From positions 1 through 53,492 of the forward strand of contig NZ_LOHS01000036.1 in the NCBI RefSeq assembly GCF_001642995.1: a DNA stretch of 53,492 bases, in the 5' to 3' direction. Position 1 is the first letter of the stretch; each line of letters starts with the position of its first letter. Position numbers and translations under genes: made by a program. Source of the stretch: Streptomyces jeddahensis (lineage in GTDB: Bacteria > Actinomycetota > Actinomycetes > Streptomycetales > Streptomycetaceae). Positions 1 to 7,578 of this stretch are shown here, piece after piece. The notes beneath the pieces were generated by a model, which saw only the letters and a list, made by a program, of their open reading frames with translations, did not search any database and had not been told where the DNA came from.

Positions 1-54
1 GATAAAGGGCACTAGCACCTCAAGCTAGCGCGTCTGCCATTCCGCCACCCGGAC
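1..54 (-). tRNA. tRNA-Leu(GAG), truncated by the window edge
   Basis: This is the reverse complement of the first 54 nt of the intact tRNA-Leu at 19371-19455. It keeps the acceptor 5' strand, D arm, anticodon arm (GAG) and half of the long variable arm. The T arm and 3' acceptor strand are absent because the window starts here. Confidence 0.9.
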
Positions 55-117
55 TTGGTGGTCTCTCGCGGTTTCCCGCGGCGACGTGGAAAACCATAGC
101 AAACATTCGGGGGTGCC

Positions 118-135
118 TGATCACCCGAGTGATCA
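118..135. promoter_or_regulatory. 18-bp inverted repeat between tRNA-Leu and peptidase (left arm)
   Basis: TGATCAC and GTGATCA are separated by 4 nt. It lies between the tRNA and the divergent peptidase gene and could be an operator or part of the tRNA promoter region. The mirror copy is at 19290-19307. The function is inferred from symmetry only. Confidence 0.35.
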
Positions 136-288
136 CTCCGGTGGTCCCGTCGGGACGTCGCCCCGCCATGCTGCTGTTAACGCTGTATGACCGGGCCGGG
201 ACCGGCCTTGGGCCACACCCGCTCCGAGGAGGAGGATGGGGGCGACCAAGGACGGGGACCACCAGCAGCGACAGCGGGAGGAAGCAGC

Positions 289-1623
289 GTGAGCGAGTCG
301 AGCGGCGCCAGCAGGGCCGGGTCCGTCTCGGGCGAGGACGAGGTCGTCGACCTCTGCCGCGACCTCATCCGGATCGACACCAGCAACTACGGGGACCACT
401 CCGGGCCCGGTGAGCGCAAGGCCGCCGAGTACGTGGCCGAGAAGCTCGCCGAGGTCGGGCTCGAGCCGCAGATCTTCGAGTCCCACCCGGGCCGCGCCTC
501 CACGGTGGCCCGTATCGAGGGCGAGGACCCCTCGCGGCCCGCACTCCTCATCCACGGCCACACCGACGTGGTACCGGCCAACGCCCACGACTGGACCCAC
601 CACCCGTTCTCCGGCGAGATCGCCGACGGCTGCGTGTGGGGCCGCGGCGCCGTCGACATGAAGGACATGGACGCGATGACCCTCGCGGTCGTCCGCGACC
701 GGCTGCGCAGCGGCCGCAAGCCCCCGCGGGACATCGTGCTGGCCTTCCTCGCCGACGAGGAGGCCGGAGGCGTCTACGGTGCGCGCCATCTGGTCGACAA
801 GCACCCCGCGCTCTTCGAGGGCGTCACCGAGGCGATCGGCGAGGTCGGCGGCTTCTCGTTCACCGTCAACGAGCAGCTGCGGCTCTACCTCGTCGAGACC
901 GCCCAGAAGGGCATGCACTGGATGCGGCTCACCGTGGACGGCACCGCAGGCCACGGGTCGATGACCAACGACGACAACGCCATCACGGAGCTCTGCGAGG
1001 CGGTCGGGCGGCTCGGCCGGCACACGTGGCCGGTGCGCGTCACCAAGACCGTACGGTCCTTCCTCGACGAACTCTCCGACGCGCTCGGAACCGAGCTCGA
1101 CCCGGAGGACATGGACGCGACGCTCGCCAAGCTCGGCGGCATCGCGAAGATGGTCGGCGCCACGCTGCGCAACTCGGCGGCCCCGACGATGCTCGGCGCC
1201 GGGTACAAGGTCAACGTGATCCCCGGCCAGGCCACCGCACACGTCGACGGGCGCTTCCTGCCCGGGTACGAGGAGGAGTTCCTGGCCGACCTCGACCGGA
1301 TCCTCGGACCGCGCGTCCGGCGCGAGGACGTGCACGGCGACAAGGCCCTGGAGACCGACTTCGACGGTGCGCTCGTCGATGCCATGCAGTCGGCCCTGCG
1401 TGCCGAGGACCCCATCGCGCGGGCCGTTCCGTACATGCTCTCCGGCGGTACGGACGCCAAGTCCTTCGACGATCTCGGCATCCGCTGCTTCGGCTTCGCG
1501 CCGCTGCAGCTGCCGCCCGAGCTGGACTTCGCCGGCATGTTCCACGGTGTCGACGAGCGTGTGCCGGTCGAGGGGCTCAAGTTCGGCGTGCGCGTGCTGG
1601 ACAGGTTCATCGACGCGTCCTGA
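289..1623 (+). CDS. M20 family metallopeptidase (ArgE/DapE-like)
   Basis: A 444-residue zinc hydrolase of the M20 family, which cleaves dipeptides or N-acyl amino acids in the cytoplasm. The metal-site motifs occur in order: HGHTDVVPA (first His and Asp), GRGAVDMKD (bridging Asp), LADEEAGG (catalytic Glu pair), GHGS in the lid domain, and SGGTDAKSF near the C-terminus. Length fits the family. The GTG at 289 was chosen because GGAGG lies just upstream; the reading frame is open back to 187 but those residues are low-complexity. The exact substrate cannot be read from the sequence. The gene is monocistronic, facing away from tRNA-Leu and followed by the chaplin genes. An identical copy lies in the right arm. 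Confidence 0.92.
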   Translation: MSESSGASRAGSVSGEDEVVDLCRDLIRIDTSNYGDHSGPGERKAAEYVAEKLAEVGLEPQIFESHPGRASTVARIEGEDPSRPALLIHGHTDVVPANAHDWTHHPFSGEIADGCVWGRGAVDMKDMDAMTLAVVRDRLRSGRKPPRDIVLAFLADEEAGGVYGARHLVDKHPALFEGVTEAIGEVGGFSFTVNEQLRLYLVETAQKGMHWMRLTVDGTAGHGSMTNDDNAITELCEAVGRLGRHTWPVRVTKTVRSFLDELSDALGTELDPEDMDATLAKLGGIAKMVGATLRNSAAPTMLGAGYKVNVIPGQATAHVDGRFLPGYEEEFLADLDRILGPRVRREDVHGDKALETDFDGALVDAMQSALRAEDPIARAVPYMLSGGTDAKSFDDLGIRCFGFAPLQLPPELDFAGMFHGVDERVPVEGLKFGVRVLDRFIDAS

Positions 1624-1632
1624 ACGTCGACC

Positions 1633-1650
1633 GGGTCAACTCGCTGACCC
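1633..1650 (+). terminator. Short hairpin after the M20 peptidase
   Basis: GGGTCA and TGACCC are separated by 6 nt, ten bases after the peptidase stop codon. There is no T tract. It is a weak candidate terminator; the mirror is at 17775-17792. Confidence 0.4.
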
Positions 1651-1756
1651 TGAGCGGCATTTCAGCGTCTCGATCCCGCGATCCCTGCCGAGATACCGCT
1701 CCAACATTCGTCCATACGTGCGCAGTTATCAGAAAGAGTGAATGGAACGATAAGGA

Positions 1757-1784
1757 CGTAGCCCGATTACCGGCTCCTCGTTAC
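1757..1784 (+). promoter_or_regulatory. Sigma-BldN-like promoter of chpH
   Basis: CGTAGC (1757-1762) and CGTTAC (1779-1784) are exactly 16 nt apart, about 50 nt before the chpH start. This resembles the BldN promoter consensus as I recall it (CGTAAC, 16 nt, CGTTGA). Chaplin genes are known BldN targets in Streptomyces. The assignment is inference from two hexamers. Confidence 0.5.
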
Positions 1785-1834
1785 TGATGATGCGGTCCGA
1801 GACCGGGGCCGCACATTGCCAATGAGGAGGAAGA

Positions 1835-2068
1835 ATGATCAAGAAGGTCGTCGCTGCCGCGGCTGCCACGGGTGGTCTCGTGCTCGCTGGTGCGGGAGTC
1901 GCCGCTGCCGACGCCGGTGCTCAGGGTGCCGCGGTGAACTCTCCCGGCGTGCTCTCGGGCAACGTCATTCAGGCGCCGATCCACGTGCCGGTGAACGTCT
2001 GTGGCAACACCGTCAACGTGATCGGGCTGCTGAACCCCGCCTTCGGCAACACCTGCATCAACGACTGA
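1835..2068 (+). CDS. chpH: Short chaplin ChpH-like
   Basis: A 77-residue secreted chaplin. The N-terminus is a signal peptide (lysine pair, then an Ala/Gly/Val-rich core, cleavage likely after AAADA). One chaplin domain follows, running from SPGVLSGN to the C-terminus, with the two conserved cysteines in NVCGN and NTCIND that form the intramolecular disulphide. Short chaplins self-assemble into amyloid-like fibrils that coat aerial hyphae and spores and lower surface tension. A strong GAGGAGG ribosome binding site sits 4 nt before the ATG. It lies directly upstream of the long chaplin chpC, the same pairing as in S. coelicolor, which supports the chpH name over chpE, F or G. Confidence 0.93.
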   Translation: MIKKVVAAAAATGGLVLAGAGVAAADAGAQGAAVNSPGVLSGNVIQAPIHVPVNVCGNTVNVIGLLNPAFGNTCIND

Positions 2069-2102
2069 CGTTGTGCACCACCCCATGAGGGTCTGAGTCC
2101 TA

Positions 2103-2136
2103 GGCCCCGGAGTTCGCGGGACGAGCCTCCGGGGCC
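2103..2136 (+). terminator. Terminator hairpin between chpH and chpC
   Basis: GGCCCCGGAG and CTCCGGGGCC form a perfect 10-bp stem with a 14-nt loop, 35 nt after the chpH stop. It would end or attenuate the highly expressed chpH transcript, with read-through or a separate promoter supplying chpC. Confidence 0.65.
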
Positions 2137-2203
2137 GAAGGATCTTCCGCGCACGTGCAAGCGGGCCGTGCGCATTCCGGAAGGTACAAGGCAGGGAAAA
2201 CCT

Positions 2204-2902
2204 ATGCGACAGGTCACGCGCAAACGCCTCACGTTGGCGGCCGCGACCGGCGTACTCGCCATGACCGGCGGCTACGCACACGCCGACTCGGCAGCGGACG
2301 GATCCGCTTCCGACTCACCCGGCGTGCTCTCGGGCAACAGCGTCCAAGTTCCCGTGGACATCCCGGTGAACGTGTGCGGGAACACGGTGAACGTCATCGG
2401 GGCTCTCAACCCCGCCGCCGGCAACGACTGCAGCAACGTCTCCGACGACAACGGCGACAACGGCAACGACCAGTCGTCCGGCGGCGGGTCCGAGGCCGGC
2501 GGTCACGCCAGCGACTCGCCCGGCATCGGCTCCGGCAACCACATCCAGGTGCCGGTCGACGTACCGGTCAACGTCTGCGGCAACAGCGTCACCATCGGCG
2601 GCCTCGGCAACGGCGCGGCGGACAACGACTGCGGCAACTCCTCGGGCGGCGACGAGGCGGCGCCGCCGCGTGGCGTCACGCCCGGCGACCCGGCGCACCC
2701 CGAGGAGCCGCAGGCGCCGGGCGAGGGCGACCCGGGCTCCGAGTCGAACCATCCGGGCACGCACACCGTGACGGCACCCGAGGGCACCGAGCAGCTCGCC
2801 GAGACCGGCAGCTCGCTGCCGGTGGGGATGGTCCTTCCGGTGGCCGCGGGCGCGCTGCTCGCGGGCGCCGTGCTCTACCGCAAGGCCCGTTCGGCCGCGT
2901 AA
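2204..2902 (+). CDS. chpC: Long, wall-anchored chaplin ChpC-like
   Basis: A 232-residue long chaplin. In order: signal peptide (residues 1-27), first chaplin domain (from SPGVLSGN, cysteines in NVCGN and GNDC), a Ser/Asp/Asn/Gly linker, second chaplin domain (from SPGIGSGN, same cysteine pattern), a Pro/Glu-rich wall-spanning linker, then a class-E type sorting signal LAETG, a hydrophobic segment and a basic tail (RKARSAA). Sortase would attach it to peptidoglycan, giving an anchor on which short chaplins assemble. The ATG at 2204 places the basic signal-peptide N-terminus first; a GTG at 2168 in the same frame would add 12 unlikely residues. Having two chaplin domains is normal for ChpA-C. 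Confidence 0.93.
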   Translation: MRQVTRKRLTLAAATGVLAMTGGYAHADSAADGSASDSPGVLSGNSVQVPVDIPVNVCGNTVNVIGALNPAAGNDCSNVSDDNGDNGNDQSSGGGSEAGGHASDSPGIGSGNHIQVPVDVPVNVCGNSVTIGGLGNGAADNDCGNSSGGDEAAPPRGVTPGDPAHPEEPQAPGEGDPGSESNHPGTHTVTAPEGTEQLAETGSSLPVGMVLPVAAGALLAGAVLYRKARSAA

Positions 2903-3000
2903 CGGCGCGGAGCGCGGGCGTGACGGAGAGTGCGTACGCACCTGCGCAGAACACCGAAGATCACCACGGTGACCCATGCCACCGAGGTGGTGCACGGGAC

Positions 3001-3042
3001 GGAACGGAGCGGGCCCCGCAGCCGCGGGGCCCGCTCCGTTCC
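3001..3042. terminator. Bidirectional terminator between chpC and the DUF5703 gene
   Basis: A perfect 19-bp GC-rich stem (3001-3019 with 3024-3042) and a 4-nt loop lie between convergent genes. It can serve both strands. Confidence 0.85.
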
Positions 3043-3052
3043 CCGTCTCAGG

Positions 3053-3241
3053 TCACCACGTCGCACGCACCTGGCGGATGATCCGCCGGCGCAACCGCAC
3101 CCTGCGGCTGCCGTCCGGGTGGAGCCTGAGACGGTCCAGCTCCCAGTGTCCGTACTCGGCATGGTCGGTCAGCAGACGCGTCGTCTCCTTGCGGGACACC
3201 CCGCGCGGTACGTACACGTCGACAAATTCGTATTCCGGCAT
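3053..3241 (-). CDS. DUF5703 family small protein
   Basis: A 62-residue basic protein of the actinobacterial DUF5703 family, recognisable by the start MPEYEFVDVYVPRGVSRKE and a C-terminal run of arginines with the pattern RVRLRRRIIRQVR. The function is unknown. It is leaderless: a CACAAT -10 box ends 7 nt before the ATG. It is transcribed divergently from the acidic protein gene across only 47 bp, so the two -10 boxes lie almost back to back. No membrane segment or signal peptide is visible. Confidence 0.85.
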   Translation of the reverse strand: MPEYEFVDVYVPRGVSRKETTRLLTDHAEYGHWELDRLRLHPDGSRRVRLRRRIIRQVRATW

Positions 3242-3288
3242 CGCATCTATTGTGCGGGCAGCGGCCCGGTACGGATAGCGTCTGCACT

Positions 3289-3996
3289 ATGTCTGATGCT
3301 GCGCAGCCCACCGCTGCCGAGGTACGCGCCGCCGCAGAGGCGGTCAAGGCTGCGCTCGACCGCCACCTGGCCGCGGTCGAGCGCAGGTCGGGAGACGACG
3401 ACCCGGCCGTCTACGAAGCGTTCAACGAGCTGGCCGCAGCGGCCGAGGAGTACGACGAGCTCCTCTACGACCGCTACGACGAGGTCACCCCCTTCGAGAT
3501 CCCCGGCACGGAGGACACGCTGCCGCCGTACACGGGTCCCGAGGAACCGAACGCGCTCAGCGTGCTGATCCGCCGCGACTACACCGTGGTGGAGCCGCAG
3601 CGACTGATCGCCCAGGCGCAGCGGATCGCGGCCGTGGAGGAGGACTCCACCAGGGGCGCGGCGAACGGCAGCGCCCATGGCGCGCTGGGCATCCTCTTCG
3701 GCGAGTACGAACCGGACGAGATCGCATCACGGCACAAGGAGTTCGGTCTCGAGGAGGGCGACTCGACACTGTGGGTCACCGCCGCCGACTTGCCGCCGGA
3801 GCCCGGGGAGTGGCTGGACGCCCCCTTCGACCAGATCGATCCGCAGCAGGTCGTGTGCCGCTTCGACGTCAGCGCGGTCTTCGACGACGAGCCCGACGAT
3901 CCGGAGGACGACGAGGACGACGACTTGGAGCCGTTGGGCTCCGAGGACGACCTTGAGGACGACGTCGAGGAGGAGGATCTCCCGACCCAGCGCTGA
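3289..3996 (+). CDS. Conserved hypothetical protein with highly acidic C-terminus
   Basis: A 235-residue soluble protein. The N-terminal half is predicted helical (EVRAAAEAVKAALDRHLAAV and following). The middle contains a conserved-looking stretch around LIRRDYTVVEPQRL, and the last 45 residues are almost entirely Asp and Glu before ending in PTQR. I recognise no domain. A leaderless start is supported by TAGCGT ending exactly 7 nt before the ATG at 3289. Acidic tails of this sort are often binding or chaperone-like segments, but that is speculation. It converges on the RecD2-like gene. Confidence 0.8.
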   Translation: MSDAAQPTAAEVRAAAEAVKAALDRHLAAVERRSGDDDPAVYEAFNELAAAAEEYDELLYDRYDEVTPFEIPGTEDTLPPYTGPEEPNALSVLIRRDYTVVEPQRLIAQAQRIAAVEEDSTRGAANGSAHGALGILFGEYEPDEIASRHKEFGLEEGDSTLWVTAADLPPEPGEWLDAPFDQIDPQQVVCRFDVSAVFDDEPDDPEDDEDDDLEPLGSEDDLEDDVEEEDLPTQR

Positions 3997-4005
3997 CGTG
4001 TGGCC

Positions 4006-4056
4006 GAAGGCGGCCGGCTTCCGTGGGCCTGGGGGACCGGGCCCACTCCCGCCTTC
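4006..4056. terminator. Nested hairpin between convergent genes
   Basis: An outer stem GAAGGCGG/CCGCCTTC encloses an inner stem GTGGGCC/GGCCCAC. It lies between the acidic protein gene and the RecD2-like gene and overlaps the stop codon of the latter. A likely bidirectional terminator. Confidence 0.6.
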
Positions 4057-6382
4057 AGCCGATCTGACCCCCGGCCGGAACCTGTATCCGCATCAGGGTC
4101 TGAAGCCGTGTCGTCCGTGGCTTCGCCGGAATCTCCGCCACCGCCCGCGGCAGAGCCTGATCGGCCCCGTGCACCACGGACAGATGCCGCTCGGCGCGCC
4201 CGAAGGCGGTGTACACCCAGGCACGGGTCAGGGCCCCTGCCGCATCGCTGGGGAGCACGACCACCGCCGCGGGCCACCGCTGTCCCACCGCCTGGTGCGC
4301 GGTCATGGCCCACCCGTGCCGCACGAGGCGTTCGACCTGCTCCCTCGGTACGACCACGGGCGTGCCGTCGCAGTCCAGGTGCAGTCCCTGAGCGTCGGCC
4401 TTCACCACGCGCCCCGGTACCGTACGGCCGAGTGCCGGCGAGTAGGCGACCCGGTCGCCGGGGTCGAAGCCGCCGAACCGGCCGGGGCCGGGGTTCAGCC
4501 GCTCCTTCAGCGCCGCGTTCAGCGCGCGGGTGCCCGCCGCTCCGCCATGACCCGGCGTGATCACCTGGGTGTGCTCGGCGGGCACCCCGATCGCCCTGGG
4601 CACGGAGTCGACGACCAGCTGCACCGCGCGGTGCACCGCCTCGTCGGCGTCCCGCACGGGCACGATCACGACTTCCTTGCCGGGGGCCGCGACCTCGCTG
4701 AGCTCGCCGATGCCGATTCCGGAGACCAGCTCGCCGATGGGGCCCGGGTCGGGCGTACGCGACGCGACCTGCGGACAGACGCGGGCGGCCAGCAGATCCC
4801 CGAACACGCGGCCCGGGCCGGCCGACCACAGCACGGACGGGTCACCGCTCAGCACCAGCCGCGCACCGTCCGGCAGCGACTCGACGACCATGGCCGCGGT
4901 CTCGACGTCCAGCTGAGGTGCGTCCAGCACCACCAGCACATCGACCGCCAGCGCTCCTTCGGCATCCCGGCCGGGCCCTTCCGCGCCGGACAGCAGCCCG
5001 GACACGGTGGCGACGGCTTCGGCCGGCCCGCCCTGTTCCCCTGCCGGGCGCGTGGTCACTGCGCCGGCTTCCGCAGCGCCCTCCGCGGCAGCGAGGAGAG
5101 CGGCGAAACGGCGCTGCCCGTCCGGGCTGTGGGCGGCGGCGCACACGCGCAGGCCCATGGCCCGTGCAGCGGCGACCAGCGCGGCCGGTTCAGCCCGCGC
5201 CGCCTCGCCTCCGGTGTGCAGCACCAGGCCGTGCCCGGCCGCCGCGCGGATCAGCTCCGCGGCCGATCCGGATACGGCACCGGCGGCGCGCTCCCAGGCG
5301 GTGACGCCCGGCTCGTCGCCCTTCACCAGGGAATTGACCACCCGTGCCAGACCGTCGGCCAGGCTCTCCTCCGCCAGCGCGCAGCGTTCGAGGCCGATGA
5401 GGACCTGGACCGGCCGCTCGCCTTCGGCAGCCTCGTCGCCCGTGTCCTCGGCGGAGGGTGTGGGCGTGGGTGAGGACGCATCGAGTGCGTCCTGAAAGAC
5501 GAGCACGTCTCCTTCCGCGATCGCGTTCTGCACGGCGGCGTCAGGATCGGGCACCGAGCGCTGCGCGAGAGCGGCGCGGAGTTCGTCGGCATCGAGGACC
5601 GTGTGCCCGGCCAGGGCGGCCTGCTCCAGCAGCCATACGGTGATCGCGCGGCCCCTGCGCTCGTCGTCCGGGGCACACCCGGCACCGAGCAGGGCCCGGG
5701 CGAATCCGTCCGCCTGCTCGGACCGCACACCGGCGACCCGGAGCAACTGCCAGGGGTCCTCCCGCAGCCGACCGGCGGCGCCGTCACCCAGCGCGGCGGC
5801 GGCCGGTACGGCGAGGGCGGCGGGGGCGCCGCCCTCGGCCAGCACCTGGCGCACCGCCTCAATGGTCTCGGGCGCCGGCGCCGCACCTGCTGCGGGTGCC
5901 GCGGCGGCCGTGGGCTCGGACCGACGCACCGGTTCCGCGGCCGGCCTGCGCGGCGCCGGCTCGGGCTCGTCGAAGACGTGGACGACGGGACGCTCACCGC
6001 TCTCCACGGCCCGCACCGCGGCCAGCAGATCAGCGGCCTTCCCGGTCAACTTCGCCCCAGCGGCGACGGGCCCCGGCTTCTCGGCCTTCCGCTTCTCGAT
6101 CTGCTCCCGAAGGGCCCGCTGCGCCGCCAACTCGGCCTCGGCCTCGGACATCTCCGCGCCGACGCCCGCGCCCTCGTCCCCGCCAGGACCCGCGCCACTC
6201 TCGGCATCCACGGCCGCACCACCGTCCGCGCCCGAGACCGCGCCGCCGTCGGCGTCCCCGGCTTGGGCGGCGCTCAGGTCCCCACTTCCGGGAGCCCCCA
6301 CACCCTCGGGCTTCCCCGGTTCACCCGGGGAACTCCCAGGCTCGGCTCCGACCGCGGCAGCGGACTCCCGCTCCGTACTCAC
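4055..6382 (-). CDS. RecD2-like protein with degenerate helicase motifs
   Basis: A 775-residue protein. Residues 1-170 are Ala/Gly/Glu/Pro-rich and disordered-looking. Residues 170-300 match the helix-hairpin-helix region of RecD2 (EDPWQLLRVAGVRSEQAD). Residues 380-530 and 605-740 align with the RecD2 motor domains: ITPGHGGAAGTRALN, FDPGDRVAY, MTAHQAVG (motif V) and VYTAFGRAERHL (motif VI). However, the Walker A position reads TGGEAARAEP (390-399) where RecD2 has TGG-P-G-T-G-K-T-T, and the DEAD-like Walker B reads LDAPQL, so ATP hydrolysis is probably lost. It may be a DNA-binding pseudo-helicase. The GTG start overlaps the upstream aldo/keto reductase stop by 4 bases (GTGA), implying coupled translation. 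Confidence 0.8.
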   Translation of the reverse strand: MSTERESAAAVGAEPGSSPGEPGKPEGVGAPGSGDLSAAQAGDADGGAVSGADGGAAVDAESGAGPGGDEGAGVGAEMSEAEAELAAQRALREQIEKRKAEKPGPVAAGAKLTGKAADLLAAVRAVESGERPVVHVFDEPEPAPRRPAAEPVRRSEPTAAAAPAAGAAPAPETIEAVRQVLAEGGAPAALAVPAAAALGDGAAGRLREDPWQLLRVAGVRSEQADGFARALLGAGCAPDDERRGRAITVWLLEQAALAGHTVLDADELRAALAQRSVPDPDAAVQNAIAEGDVLVFQDALDASSPTPTPSAEDTGDEAAEGERPVQVLIGLERCALAEESLADGLARVVNSLVKGDEPGVTAWERAAGAVSGSAAELIRAAAGHGLVLHTGGEAARAEPAALVAAARAMGLRVCAAAHSPDGQRRFAALLAAAEGAAEAGAVTTRPAGEQGGPAEAVATVSGLLSGAEGPGRDAEGALAVDVLVVLDAPQLDVETAAMVVESLPDGARLVLSGDPSVLWSAGPGRVFGDLLAARVCPQVASRTPDPGPIGELVSGIGIGELSEVAAPGKEVVIVPVRDADEAVHRAVQLVVDSVPRAIGVPAEHTQVITPGHGGAAGTRALNAALKERLNPGPGRFGGFDPGDRVAYSPALGRTVPGRVVKADAQGLHLDCDGTPVVVPREQVERLVRHGWAMTAHQAVGQRWPAAVVVLPSDAAGALTRAWVYTAFGRAERHLSVVHGADQALPRAVAEIPAKPRTTRLQTLMRIQVPAGGQIG

Positions 6383-7362
6383 AGCGTGCTCCAGTCCTGA
6401 TCGGGATAGCGGTGCACCGGCGCCGACACGTCGTCGAGCGCCTGGCAGATCTCGTCAGGAAGACTAAGCGCCTCCACTGACAATGCCTCCGTGAGCTGCT
6501 GCGCCGTGCGGGCGCCGATGATCGGTGCGACGACTCCGGGGCGGTCCCGGACCCAGGCGAGAGCCACCTGCAGGGGTGTCGTCGCGAGCCCGTCGGCCGC
6601 GGTCGCCACCGCGTCGACGATGCGGCTCGCGGCATCGTCGAGATAGGGGGCCACGAAGGGGGCGAGATGCTCCGAGGCACCGCGGGAGTCGGCCGGGGTC
6701 GAGTGCCGGTACTTGCCGGTGAGCACGCCCCGGCCGAGGGGCGAGGACGGCAGCAACCCGACGCCGAGATCGAGCGCGGCGGGCAGCACCTCCCGCTCGA
6801 CACCGCGCTGCAGCAGCGAGTACTCCATCTGCGTACTGGACAGCCGCGTCCGCACACCTGGTGCCGCAAGCTGCCATGTCGCCGCCTTGGCGAGCTGCCA
6901 GCCGCAGAAGTTGGACACCCCGGCATAGCGTGCGCGGCCGCTGCTGACGGCGATGTCCAGGGCCCCCAGCGTCTCCTCCAGCGGCGTCTCGGGGTCGAAC
7001 GCGTGCACCTGCCACAGATCGACATAGTCCGTCCCGAGGCGGCTGAGCGAGGCGTCGAGCGCCGCGAGCAGATGGCCGCGCGAACCGTCGAAGCGCCGGT
7101 CCGGGTCGGGCACGCTGCCCGCCTTGGTCGCGATCACCAGATCCCGCCGCGGAACCAGCCCTTCCATCAGCTGTCCGAGCAGATACTCGGCCTCCCCGTC
7201 GCCGTACACATCGGCGGTGTCGACGAGCGTGCCGCCCGCCTCCCAGAAGACCTTCAACAGGTCCGCGGCGTCGCGCTCGTCGGTGTCCCGCCCCCAGGTC
7301 AGGGTGCCGAGTCCGATGCGGGACACACGCAGGCCGGTACGGCCGAGATGCCTCTGCTCCAT
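6379..7362 (-). CDS. Aldo/keto reductase
   Basis: A 327-residue NADPH-dependent aldo/keto reductase. The family start is clear (MEQRHLGRTGLRVSRIGLG), followed by the catalytic Asp and Tyr (DTADVYGDGEAE), the Lys region (VIATKAG), His in WQVHAFDP, and the C-terminal cofactor segment PIIGARTAQQL. It reduces carbonyls in the cytosol; the substrate is unknown. A TAATGT -10 box lies 8 nt before the chosen ATG, suggesting leaderless mRNA; an in-frame ATG 12 nt earlier falls inside that box. It is the first gene of a two-gene unit with the RecD2-like gene. Three DnaA-box-like sequences lie just upstream. Confidence 0.9.
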   Translation of the reverse strand: MEQRHLGRTGLRVSRIGLGTLTWGRDTDERDAADLLKVFWEAGGTLVDTADVYGDGEAEYLLGQLMEGLVPRRDLVIATKAGSVPDPDRRFDGSRGHLLAALDASLSRLGTDYVDLWQVHAFDPETPLEETLGALDIAVSSGRARYAGVSNFCGWQLAKAATWQLAAPGVRTRLSSTQMEYSLLQRGVEREVLPAALDLGVGLLPSSPLGRGVLTGKYRHSTPADSRGASEHLAPFVAPYLDDAASRIVDAVATAADGLATTPLQVALAWVRDRPGVVAPIIGARTAQQLTEALSVEALSLPDEICQALDDVSAPVHRYPDQDWSTL

Positions 7363-7403
7363 GGGCGCTGACATTACTGGCCGGACGTCGGCGTGTGGGG
7401 CCC

Positions 7404-7436
7404 TGTGGACAACCGCCTGTGGATAACCGTGGACAA
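7404..7436 (-). promoter_or_regulatory. Cluster of three DnaA-box-like 9-mers (left arm)
   Basis: TGTGGACAA (7404-7412), TGTGGATAA (7418-7426) and CGTGGACAA (7428-7436) are all in one orientation. Read on the minus strand they are TTGTCCACA, TTATCCACA and TTGTCCACG, the first two being exact Streptomyces and E. coli DnaA-box sequences. Looser matches follow at 7470 and 7490. The cluster sits upstream of the aldo/keto reductase promoter. Confidence 0.6.
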
Positions 7437-7552
7437 CCGCGACCGTGCACAGCGCCCTGTGCCATCGCCCGTGGACGACCGCGCGCACGTGTGGCCAACC
7501 CGTCGCTGACGCGGGCCGCACCAGCGCGCTAGGGTCTCCGGCACAAGGGACG

Positions 7553-7566
7553 TTACTGATCGGTAA
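7553..7566 (+). promoter_or_regulatory. TetR-type operator candidate before the LLM oxidoreductase
   Basis: TTACTGATCGGTAA is symmetric at 12 of 14 positions and lies 12 nt before the ATG, overlapping the ribosome binding site. The form is typical of TetR-family operators. No regulator gene is adjacent. The mirror is at 11859-11872. Confidence 0.4.
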
Positions 7567-7578
7567 GGGGAATCGGCC

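Noticed and set aside
133..1545. Long open frame antisense to the M20 peptidase (and its mirror)
   Set aside because: Shadow of high third-position GC; low-complexity Arg/Gly/Val protein with no family motifs.
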